A DNA stretch of 64,000 nucleotides, taken from Rhizopus sp. PT2906. Its lineage: Eukaryota; Mucoromycota; Mucoromycetes; Mucorales; Rhizopodaceae. The DNA lies in assembly GCA_025529335.1 (NCBI GenBank), contig JAMYHX010000058.1:62001-126000 (forward strand), in the 5' to 3' direction. A program made the translations under genes and the position numbers. Shown here in pieces: positions 56,369 through 64,000 of this stretch; position 1 is the stretch's first letter; every line of letters begins with the position of its first letter. The notes below the pieces were generated by a model. That model had not been told where the DNA came from. It searched no databases and saw only the letters and a program-made list of their open reading frames with translations.

Positions 56369-57132
56369 TTATAAATTGACAAGGTACTCTTTACGTTCAG
56401 CCAGACGGTACCATCGTTCGCGCCGTGTACGAGTCTTTGACCAGAATTTCCAGGTCCAGTCAGTGTATTGCCATCCTTCTTGTCCTCTTATCCATTCTGG
56501 ATCCGTCCATACCCAGGTGACATGTTTCTGTTGTTTGCCTATCCTTGTCGGTGGTGGCAATCTAAACGTATGAATTGAACAGGTTGGTTCCAAATGAATG
56601 TCTGTCCTATGTCCGACAATTATAAATATACAAAAAGAAAATAAGGGATTTTTAAAAATTACCATGCTGGAGGATCTTGTGGTAATAGGCAATGTCCCCA
56701 ACCGGTAGCAACCCACCATCGTTGATGATGGTATACTTCAAAGCAATAGTACGTCTGCTGTGATGAACGAGTGACAGTTTTGGTAGTCGGATTAGATAAG
56801 AGCACTTTAAGGATCGTTTGAACTCGTTGACTAGAAAGACACATGATGGCAAGGATAGTAAGCCCTATAGCCTGCTGTTGGACTATGGCCCATCCTATGC
56901 ATACAAGTAATCCAGAAAATCCTGTTCTATCATCATGAATCAACTGGTGTATGTCGAATACATCATCCAGTAACCTGGACTTGTGAATTATGATACAGAC
57001 AACAATCAGGCTTTCGCAAAATCGATACCAAAGTATCCAAACGATAAAGACTAACAATGAATAATCGTGTTTCCATTGAAAAAGACGGCGGATTGATACT
57101 GTGTGAATGATATAGGATGAGTGCTTTTTCAT
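56369..57132 (-). CDS. Dysferlin-domain membrane protein, Pex30-like
   Basis: A two-exon gene. The first part has several hydrophobic segments (YSLLVFIVWILWYRFCESLIVV, VCIGWAIVQQQAIGLTILAIM). It is followed by a dysferlin pair: the DysFN-like YCFEVYHHQRWWVATGWGHCLLPQDPPAW and, after an intron near 56606-56664, TDIHLEPTCSIHTFRLPPP and the DysFC-like TWVWTDPEWIRGQEGWQYTDWTWKFW ending RERWYRLAER. Reticulon-like membrane segments plus a dysferlin domain describe the Pex30/31/32 and Pex24 group, which shape ER subdomains where peroxisomes and lipid droplets form. At about 235 residues it is short for Pex30. It converges with the Num1-like gene, with 19 bp between stops. Confidence 0.7.
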
Positions 57133-57271
57133 TGATAAAAAAGAAGAAAATACCTTAAAAGCTCATGTGAGATATATATATTGTTGTTATTGTTTTCTAA
57201 ACTAAACAGCAATTGTGTATATACACAAATACGCATAACTTCCCCTCCCCTTTTTTTTTGCAAGAAGGTTT

Positions 57272-57289
57272 ACGCGCGGAGACGCGAAA
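57272..57289 (+). promoter_or_regulatory. MCB/SCB-like elements upstream of MCM5
   Basis: ACGCGC (57272) and ACGCGAAA (57282-57289) lie about 100 bp upstream of the MCM5 start codon. ACGCG-core sites are the binding sites of MBF/SBF in yeasts and control G1/S genes, including MCM genes. Activity here is inferred. Confidence 0.45.
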
Positions 57290-57384
57290 GTCAAGTCAAT
57301 TGTGACTTGCTCCAATTTTGGGGAAAAAAATTAACGTGTCGTTTTTGGCGTTCCTTTTTTTCATTATTATTAGTATTCTAAACC

Positions 57385-59978
57385 ATGGCTGCATTTGGTT
57401 GGGATCAAGGACAAATCTATTCAACTTCTGTTCTTCCTGGACAAGTTCAAGTTAATTCTCATTCTGAAATCACTTCTTTATTTTATGAGTTCATTCAAAC
57501 TTTCCGTGCAAGAAATAACTTTATTTACAGGTAACGTTTTTGTGTGATATATCTTTTGTGAGCTAATGTCTTGTCTGCATATATATATAGAGATCAACTT
57601 CAGGAAAATGTGTTGACAAAGCAGTACTATCTTGAAGTAGACATGGCTGATCTTATTGGTTATAATGATAAGCTTGCAGACGGTCTAAAGAAGAATCCTG
57701 CTGAATTTTTACCTCTTGTAAGAGATCAAACGGATATGAATCATAAAAGATTAACCATGTGTAAAAATAGTTTGAAAATGCTGTTAAAGAATCTGCCAAG
57801 CGTATTCTATTTGTGAATCCTAACGATGTGAATAGTGTGGATATTCCTGATTGTCAAGTGATGCTCAAGTCTAGCGAGAATGTTGTTCAAATTCGAGACT
57901 TGGATGTAGGACTTTTTTTGTAAGGGAGGTTATAGTATTAACATTGGCTATATAGTCTGAATACATTGGTAAATTGGTACGTATTCCAGGCATCGTCATT
58001 GGTGCCTCCACGTTAAGCTCAAGAGCGACTCAAGTGACAGCAATGTGTCGAGCTTGTTTGAACACCAAAGTGCTTCCTATTCACGGTGGCTTTTCATCCA
58101 TCACACTACCCAGAAGCTGTGATAATGCGCGAGATGTAGATGGATCTCGAAACAAGTGTCCTATGGATCCATTCGTGATTGTCCATGACAAGTGTAAGTT
58201 TGTCGATTCACAAGTTATAAAGTTACAGGAAGCACCCGACATGGTACCCGTCGGTGATTTACCTCGTCACATCATCTTGAATGCCGATCGCTGGTTGACA
58301 AACCGTGTTGTTCCTGGTATGCGTGCAGTTATCATGGGTATCTATTCAATCTATCAAAGCAAATCAAATGTAAGTATTTTTTTGTTCTAGAGTTGATATG
58401 GAAGACTAATATTATCATAGAAAGGATCCGGTGCCACTGCTGTTCGTACACCTTATATTCGAGTCGTCGGTCTCGAGGTTGATCAGCATAACAGTAGTCG
58501 TGGACGACCCCATTTCACAGAAGCAGAGGAAGAGGAATTCGTTCGATTGTCTCGTCAACCTGATTTGTATAACATATTGGCTAGCAGTCTTGCTCCATCC
58601 ATTTTTGGCAATGAAGGTAATATGATAAATATATATACTAATACATATAACTGACTATTGTTTGTAGATATCAAAAAAGCCATTGTTTGTTTGCTCTTTG
58701 GCGGTTCTAAAAAGATTCTTCCTGATGGCATGAGATTAAGAGGTGATATCAGTGTCTTGCTCTTGGGTGATCCTGGTACTGCTAAATCACAGCTTTTGAA
58801 ATTTGCAGAAAAGGTGGCTCCTATCGCTGTCTATACTTCCGGTAAAGGTAGCAGTGCTGCAGGTTTAACAGCTTCTGTCATACGTGACCCTAATACGGTA
58901 AGTCTTTCTTATAAGCTTATAAGCATATGATTAATATGTCACAGAGGGACTTTTATCTGGAAGGTGGTGCCATGGTATTAGCCGATGGTGGTGTTGTATG
59001 TATTGATGAGTTTGACAAGATGCGTGACGAAGACCGTGTGGCTATCCATGAAGCAATGGAACAGCAAACGATTTCGATTGCCAAGGCAGGTATTACAACC
59101 ATCCTGAACTCCCGTACATCTGTTTTGGCTGCTGCTAATCCTGTATTCGGTCGATATGATGACATGAAGAGTGCAGGTGAAAACATTGATTTCCAGACGA
59201 CAATCTTGTCCCGTTTTGATATGATCTTTGTTGTTAAGGATGAGCACAATGAAGCTCGAGATATGGTAAGACATCATGTAAAAAAAAAAAAAGAAAGGTG
59301 GATAGTTAACATGAGCATATAGTCTATTGCTAGACACGTCTTGAACGTTCATATGAACAAACAAATTCAAGATGCTGCCATGGGAGAAATTGATTTGGAA
59401 AAGATGAAGGCATACATCAACTACTGTAAAGCGTAAGTGTGTTTATTCATTAAACGAAGCAAGAAACTAATGTGTTGTATAGTAAATGTGCCCCCAGATT
59501 AACACCATCAGCTGCAGAGAAATTGAGTAGCCATTTCGTTTCTATTCGTAAAGAACTCAAGGAGACCGAGAGAGACACACAAGTGAGATCAACAATTCCT
59601 ATCACGATCAGACAACTGGAAGCCATTATTCGTATATCTGAATCCTTGGCCAAGATGACACTATCGCCTCATGCAACAGAAAGACATGTAGAGGAAGCAC
59701 TTCGTCTGTTCAAATATTCAACTATGGATGCAGTTCAGAGTGGAGGAGCTGAAGGCATGACACGTAGTGAGATGATGCAAGAAGTTCAACTGATTGAAGC
59801 CGACATTCTAAGACGATTGCCTGTTGGTTCTCAAGTACCCGTGGCAAGGATTAAAGCTGACTTTTTAAATCAAGGATATACTGAATCTGCCATCACGAGA
59901 GCACTGGCAATCCTTGGACGCCGAGAAGTGCTGTTGTTTAGAAATCAAGGAAAGACTGTTCTTAGACAAGCTGTTTAA
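57385..59978 (+). CDS. MCM5: Replicative helicase subunit MCM5
   Basis: A gene of about nine exons; exon 1 encodes MAAFGWDQGQIYSTSVLPGQ. The N-terminal domain includes FIQTFRARNNFIYRDQL and a zinc-binding element (CRACLNT and the later NKCPMDPF). The AAA+ core has Walker A GDPGTAKSQLLKFAEKVAPI, TSGKGSSAAGLTASV, Walker B GVVCIDEFDKMRDEDRVAIH and the arginine-finger region LSRFDMIFVVKDEHN. A C-terminal winged-helix segment follows (RRLPVGSQVPVARIKADFLNQGY). Subunit identity as MCM5 rests on the N-terminus and zinc motif. It is part of the MCM2-7 ring loaded at origins. MCB-like sites upstream fit G1/S control. All junctions seen keep the frame. Confidence 0.92.
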
Positions 59979-60048
59979 ACATTGTGTTGATTTTATTATT
60001 ACTAATTTTTTCTTTTTGTGTGTACATAACAAATAAACCCCTCTCTCT

Positions 60049-60585
60049 TTAATTACTAGGACATGTCTTGCAATCCTCTTGTTTCTTTTTATCAGAGTGA
60101 CCCAGTGCTTTGTTTGGTGCGATGATATCACGTACACGTTGTTTCTATTGTCATATTAAAATATAGTCTTTTATGCTTTGTGATTTACCAATTCTTTTAA
60201 TTCAGGAAATCCCTTTTCTTCTTTACGATCCCATACAACCACTTTTTTAAAGTGTATAAGAAATAATGAAAATAACAGTGACAATTATACGTACCACCAT
60301 TTGCTGTCACTTTGAAAACAGCTGCATCACCAGGTATTAAAGCAAGTTCTCCAATTTCGTTTTCGAATGTAGTTAATAATTCCTGACCCATCCAAGCTAT
60401 ATAAATCACATGAGTCCTGTTTTTACTTTCACATCATTCTTGTCCCTCTTACCAGCACGCATCATCCAACGACACTTTGGACAATACTAGTAATCTGTAT
60501 GTTTAGATAAAACTATTTGTAATTGAGCATTATTATATATTCACACCTCAATAGAAACACGGGGTTTATTAGTAGTAGTAGACAT
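60049..60585 (-). CDS. Rdx/SelW-like thioredoxin-fold protein (CxxC)
   Basis: A five-exon gene for about 110 residues. Exon 1 encodes MSTTTNKPRVSIE; exon 2 YCPKCRWMMRA; exon 3 AWMGQELLTTFENEIGELAL through FKVTANG; exon 4 VVVWDRKEEKGFPELKEL; exon 5 KQRVRDIIAPNKALGHSD and a cysteine-containing tail (DCKTCPSN). The IEYCPKC start (CxxC redox pair in place of selenocysteine), VVVWDR and GFPE.KELKQRVRD define the Rdx/SelW/SelT-like family, predicted thiol redox proteins. The substrate is unknown. The tail adds a second CxxC-like pair (CKTC), which is not usual for the family. There is no signal peptide. The gene is convergent with MCM5, with 70 bp between stop codons. Confidence 0.82.
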
Positions 60586-60654
60586 GATGATAAAAGAAAG
60601 AAAAAGAGAGAGAAAATTATACAAAAAGTTCGCTTTATTATTATCGAAAATGTC

Positions 60655-61388
60655 TTAAGCCTTAGTAGCACGGGTCTTGCCGGCTAACAGACGAGCGTTA
60701 CGGGCCAATTGACGAGCATTGAGCTTGACGATCTTCTTGTCAGTAGCACGAGGAACAGCTTCTTCCTTTTCGGTGAGGATAACTTCGATGTGAGAGGGAG
60801 AAGACATGAAAGGGTTGATTCTACCGTGAGCACGATAAGTACGACGACGGTGCTTGGGAGCTTGGTTGACGATAACACTAGAGATGTAAAGTTCTTCGAC
60901 GTTCAAACCCTTGGCCTATAAATATATGCAATATAAATAACTCTCTCTCTCTCTTTGTTAATTCCACATTAATACCTCAGCGTTGCTTTCGGCATTCTTC
61001 AAAAGGTCGAGGATGTACTTGACAGACTTGACAGGCCAACGACCTTGAGTAGCACCGAATTCCTTGGCTTGAGCGGTACGGCCAACACCACCGTTGAATC
61101 GACGGAAAGGAATGCATTGCTTGTGTTCCTTGACGTTGTTAAGGTAAGCATAAGCCTTGCTCAACTTCATACCTTGGATGGCAACAGCAACTTCATGAGT
61201 ATTCTTGAACTATACGAATTGTTAATTACTGGCCTGAATTTCTATTGTCAATAAAACATACGTGAACACGAAGGTAAGATCCTCTGGATTTGGCAGCTAT
61301 ATAGTATAATTAGATTGTCTCTCTCTTTATTAATGTTGTCGTTATTACCCTTGGAGGCATTGGCTGGAGTAGCAGCGTATCTGACCAT
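60655..61388 (-). CDS. RPL17: 60S ribosomal protein L17 (uL22)
   Basis: A four-exon gene. Exon 1 encodes MVRYAATPANASK; the next joins AKSRGSYLRVHFKNTHEVAV and IQGMKLSKAYAYLNNVKEHKQ; then RRFNGGVGRTAQAKEFGATQ, SVKYILDLLKNAESNAEAKGLNVEELYISS and the C-terminal APKHRRRTYRAHGRINPFMS to ATKA. Length and motifs are those of eukaryotic uL22, which lines the peptide exit tunnel. Codon use is strongly biased toward C-ending codons, as in RPL19 and RPL27, consistent with high expression. Confidence 0.93.
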
Positions 61389-61912
61389 GATTGCTCTAGT
61401 TCTATAAAAATAAAAAGTTAATTCATCTCAATTCCACAGTTTTGATTTTTTTCATTGCCCTCTCCATCCCCGCTTTATCTCCCATCCATCCTTCATCTAT
61501 CCATCATTTAGGTTGTCTATGATACATTACTTTAAAAATACGCAAGAGAGAGAGAGAGAGACGATCTGATGGGCCTGTTTGTTTCCATGAAGGGGTACAC
61601 ACTGGCCCTCTGGAAGTGTCTGCTCTCTCATTTTCTCTATGGCCCTCTCTCTCTCTCTCTCTCTCTGGCTCTCACTCATGTACACCCCCGCTGTCTGTGT
61701 GTCTATTGTATCTTTTTTTTGTTAATTCTTATTTGTTCCCTCCAAAATCTGTCCGACGATCTTTCGGACATGACGAGTTCGGGCCGCTAAACATTTGTGT
61801 ATGTGCTTAAAGATTCAAAAAAGGGGAGAGTTTTATTATGAACAATATATGAAAGTGTATAATACAAATGATGAATAATAGTAATGACGAGTATAGAATA
61901 TAATAATGCAGG
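61389..61912. other. Spacer between RPL17 and PCS-like gene, with (CT)n tract
   Basis: No gene is seen. It contains the RPL17 promoter, a (GA)n tract at about 61546-61561 and a (CT)n tract at about 61645-61666. Confidence 0.5.
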
Positions 61913-62903
61913 TTATTTAAATTGGCACTGACGAGTGCAGTCTTTACACTTGAGTTTCAAGTTGTCTTGATATTTATGTTGCTGGCTGGCACTTAGGATA
62001 AAGTAACCACGACTACGACCAGATTCTTCCATGCTTCTAAGAGACATGGCATCATAAAGTACCTTTGTCTTGACCCATACGCTTGGATATTTACCACGAG
62101 CCACATCCATGATGAGAACTTGATCTTCTTCTTTATTGTAACCACCAATCGGACTAAAATGAGCCAAGTGATCCTCTTGGCCTAACGCACTTCGAGAATA
62201 ATGAACAACCATTTGACTGGTGCAGTCAGAAGTGACAGACTCGAGATGTGAGAGGAAAGTGGCGTAGCTTTGAGCGCGGTATGAATTGACAGAGCAATAG
62301 AGTTGAGCCAAGCATGTGAACTCGTCAAAGGGTATACCATGTTCTTGAATAGACTCCGCAGATGAACATGTTTGTAGCTGCTCGCCTATTCAGTACAACA
62401 TGTTAAAGAGGTAGCCTTTTGTTTTTTTTTTTATAGACTTACTTGAAAACCAGCGCCAGTTACCCTTCCAAATTCTCTTTGGGTCAATTTCGAGAGCATT
62501 GAGAACCATGGCAACTATACCATAAAATTGGTTGGTTTCATTATAAATATATACAATCTATAAATATAAACTTACGAGAACTAACTCCGCCATGAGAAGG
62601 CGAAGACTGCGTAGAAAAGTTGCCCATCAACTTGAAGAAGCTTTCGGCTTGACCCTGTACCATGGCACCTCTAAAGAGTCTTTTTCCTTCAGGCGAAGTG
62701 AATCTGACAAGATGAATATCTTGTTGTCTAAGGAGCAAATCTCTGTCAGCAAACTTAAAAGGAGAGGATAAAGTCTGGAGAATAGTTGAGCTTGTGGTTG
62801 CTTGACGAAGGAATGCTTGTGAGCCAGGAAAGAGGCTAGTTCGGTTATTAAGGACTGAAGTGTTTTTGAAATTTTTTAATTTTAAGCAAGTACGGGTTGC
62901 CAT
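61913..62903 (-). CDS. Phytochelatin-synthase homologue lacking the catalytic Cys
   Basis: A three-exon gene for about 275 residues. The first 40 residues (MATRTCLKLKNFKNTSVLNN...) are basic and hydroxylated, like a mitochondrial presequence. Then the phytochelatin synthase domain follows in full: FTSPEGKRLFRGAMVQGQAE, FFKLMGNFSTQSSP, SLAMVLNALEIDPKRIWKGN, WRWF, GIPFDEFTCLA, AHFSPIGGYNKEEDQVLIMD, VARGKYPSVWV and RGYFILSAS. The His (AHFSPIGGY) and Asp (LIMDVAR) of the catalytic triad are present. The catalytic Cys, in the family motif PAYCGLASL, is replaced: the gene reads PSHGGVSSL with GGC GGA in clean context and a normal intron just after. It may be a pseudoenzyme or a diverged peptidase-like protein. 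The C-terminal tail has paired cysteines (CKDCTRQC). Five GATA-type sites lie upstream. Confidence 0.8.
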
Positions 62904-62920
62904 GGTGTGCGTTGTGTTGG

Positions 62921-63116
62921 TTATCAGATGGAAATAAAAAAATATAAAAGAAAAAGATCTTTATCAGATCCTCCCTTTTAAACTAGAGCAAGGGGGTGGA
63001 ATCTGATAAAAATTTTAAATGTCGGAAATAAAAATAATTATCAGATGGATTTTGATTATCCAATCACTTTGTTTACTTTGCTCGTGGTGATTTTTCGCTT
63101 TTATGGTTTATCAGAT
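62921..63116. promoter_or_regulatory. Cluster of five ATCTGATAA (iron-GATA type) sites
   Basis: Exact copies of ATCTGATAA (or its complement TTATCAGAT) occur at 62921-62929, 62961-62969, 63001-63009, 63038-63046 and 63108-63116. The first begins 18 bp upstream of the PCS-like start codon. The sequence fits ATCWGATAA, the site of fungal iron-responsive GATA repressors (SreA, Sre, Sfu1, Fep1). Only two other exact copies were noticed in the window (9070-9078 and about 35033-35041). Confidence 0.65.
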
Positions 63117-63711
63117 TCTTTTTTGCTCATTGTTACACTTTAATCAGCCATTATTTACACACAGCTGATTTTGGCTTTTTTTCTTCTTGGATACACAAAT
63201 TACAAGACCTATCAAAGACTATATACAGTGAATTTCTTACAATTTATCAATTATACGCTATAATTACTATTTTTGTACAATTTTCATTTTGTCATAAAGT
63301 GTTGACTACGAGTAAGTCATGTTGGTTTTCATTGCTTTTCACAAGCTTGAAACAGTGAAGAAAAGAATGGTAACAGTCACTGAGGGATAATCGTTATGGA
63401 TAGATTCTTTATTTATATTACAATAAAGTGTATAAATTACCTCTATGGCTTTTAGCCTTTTTTTTTTTCTTCTTACTACGCAGCAATCCAATAAAGATTC
63501 TTTACGAATATTAGCCAATCGCTTTTGTAACTTCTTTTTTTGTAAATCAACTTTGAATTCAGATCTTTTTCTTTTGTGGAAATGGATAATATTCAGCAAC
63601 TCCACCTCTAAAGTTCGTTTTCCAACTTACTAAATTCGCTTTAGTCTTCGCTTGAAATTCACTCTTCATACAGCCCAAAGTTCGCTTTTTTATTGGCAGA
63701 CACTTGGTCCA
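63117..63711. other. Non-coding stretch between GATA cluster and repeat R1
   Basis: AT-rich. A minus-strand frame (63339-63605) encodes a basic, Lys-rich 88-residue sequence (NIIHFHKRKRSEFKVDLQKK) that starts at GTG and might be an exon of a small nuclear or nucleolar protein; no start exon or family was found, so it is not called as a gene. Confidence 0.4.
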
Positions 63712-64000
63712 TTCAAAAATTGGCCAATGCTACGGCCGCTACCTATGTTGTCACCATACAACTTTACATTACCAAATTCTCTACCTAACCTAAGGCTGTT
63801 CAATTCACTCTCTATGATATAAAATACGATGTCATCATAATTACATGTGTTCTTGCATCTTTGTTAATAGACTGACAACATAAAGTCATCTCTTCTTGTT
63901 CTTGAAAAGAAACAAACCAAGATGGTAACTTCATAAAAGTCATATTTAGCGTGGTGTTACACATTGAAAAGCTTTTTTAGGCGACATCGTAAGTAATGTG
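63712..64000 (+). repeat. Dispersed repeat R1, copy 3 (cut by window end)
   Basis: Matches 20616-20930 in the same orientation; closest to copy 1, which has a small extra segment (GCTTCCTTGAGGT) near its left side. The copy reaches an ATG at 63997 that aligns with the start codon of the C2H2 gene in copy 1; the window ends two bases later. Confidence 0.85.

Noticed and set aside
62580..62610. Loss of the PCS catalytic Cys as a frameshift or splicing artefact
   Set aside because: The frame is continuous on both sides (NFSTQSSP to GGVSS then SLAMVLNAL), the donor GTAAGT follows normally, and no alternative splice restores a Cys.
38240..64000. Repeat R1 as an LTR retrotransposon end
   Set aside because: No reverse transcriptase, integrase or gag-like frame lies near any copy, and the copies do not occur as paired direct repeats around an internal region.
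1..64000. tRNA, rRNA, CRISPR array or telomeric repeats
   Set aside because: No tRNA B-box with a matching cloverleaf, no rRNA block, no regularly spaced array and no telomere-type repeat was seen by reading; a tRNAscan or Rfam search would settle this.

Overview
The window looks like nuclear DNA of an early-diverging filamentous fungus, most likely a mucoralean member of Mucoromycota. It is AT-rich with very long A/T homopolymers. Most genes carry several introns of about 45-75 nt with GT...AG ends. The gene set fits too: a soluble (ADCY10-type) adenylyl cyclase, GT15 and GH47 glycan enzymes, a Fanzor/TnpB-like zinc-ribbon fragment and a phytochelatin-synthase homologue. The taxon is inferred; no rRNA or tRNA gene was found to confirm it.

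Layout. 0-10 kb: a tiny secreted peptide gene, Rtt109, a disordered CaaX-box protein, a small Cys/Pro-rich protein and an eight-exon MFS transporter, followed by an accessory stretch (about 8.7-10.9 kb) with a 113-bp tandem duplication and the TnpB/Fanzor-like fragment. 10.9-18.9 kb: a Dis3L2-like RNase, a CENP-O-like protein, a GH47 mannosidase and a HIRIP3-like histone chaperone, packed tail to tail. 18.9-21.5 kb: a repeat-rich island with a dead Tc1/mariner element and a two-finger C2H2 gene preceded by a dispersed repeat. 21.5-37.5 kb: soluble adenylyl cyclase, mitochondrial methionine aminopeptidase, a palindromic element, a BAR-PH-GRAM-VASt sterol-transfer protein, a Pex8-like protein and OST4. 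38-48.6 kb: a Golgi UPF0658 protein, a KTR mannosyltransferase, an Sfp1-like factor, RPL19, a nucleolar FKBP, RPL27 and an unknown protein. 49.7-63 kb: an ER PDI, USP7, a Num1/Mcp5-type PH protein, a dysferlin-domain (Pex30-like) protein, MCM5, an Rdx/SelW-like protein, RPL17 and a phytochelatin-synthase homologue.

Most genes are housekeeping and have no operon-like link. Several themes recur: chromatin and replication (Rtt109, HIRIP3, MCM5, CENP-O, nucleolar FKBP), secretory glycosylation and folding (GH47, OST4, KTR, PDI, UPF0658), peroxisomes (Pex8-like, Pex30-like) and ribosome synthesis (RPL19, RPL27, RPL17, Sfp1-like).

The points most worth following are: (1) the phytochelatin-synthase homologue, which lacks the catalytic cysteine and sits below five exact ATCTGATAA sites, the motif of iron-responsive GATA repressors; (2) the TnpB/Fanzor-like fragment and the tandem repeat beside it; (3) a dispersed repeat of about 280 bp in three copies, two of which end at a start codon; (4) a palindromic MITE-like element at 29.0-29.3 kb; (5) unusual gene structures, including an 11-nt microexon in the cyclase and a start codon apparently split by an intron in RPL19.
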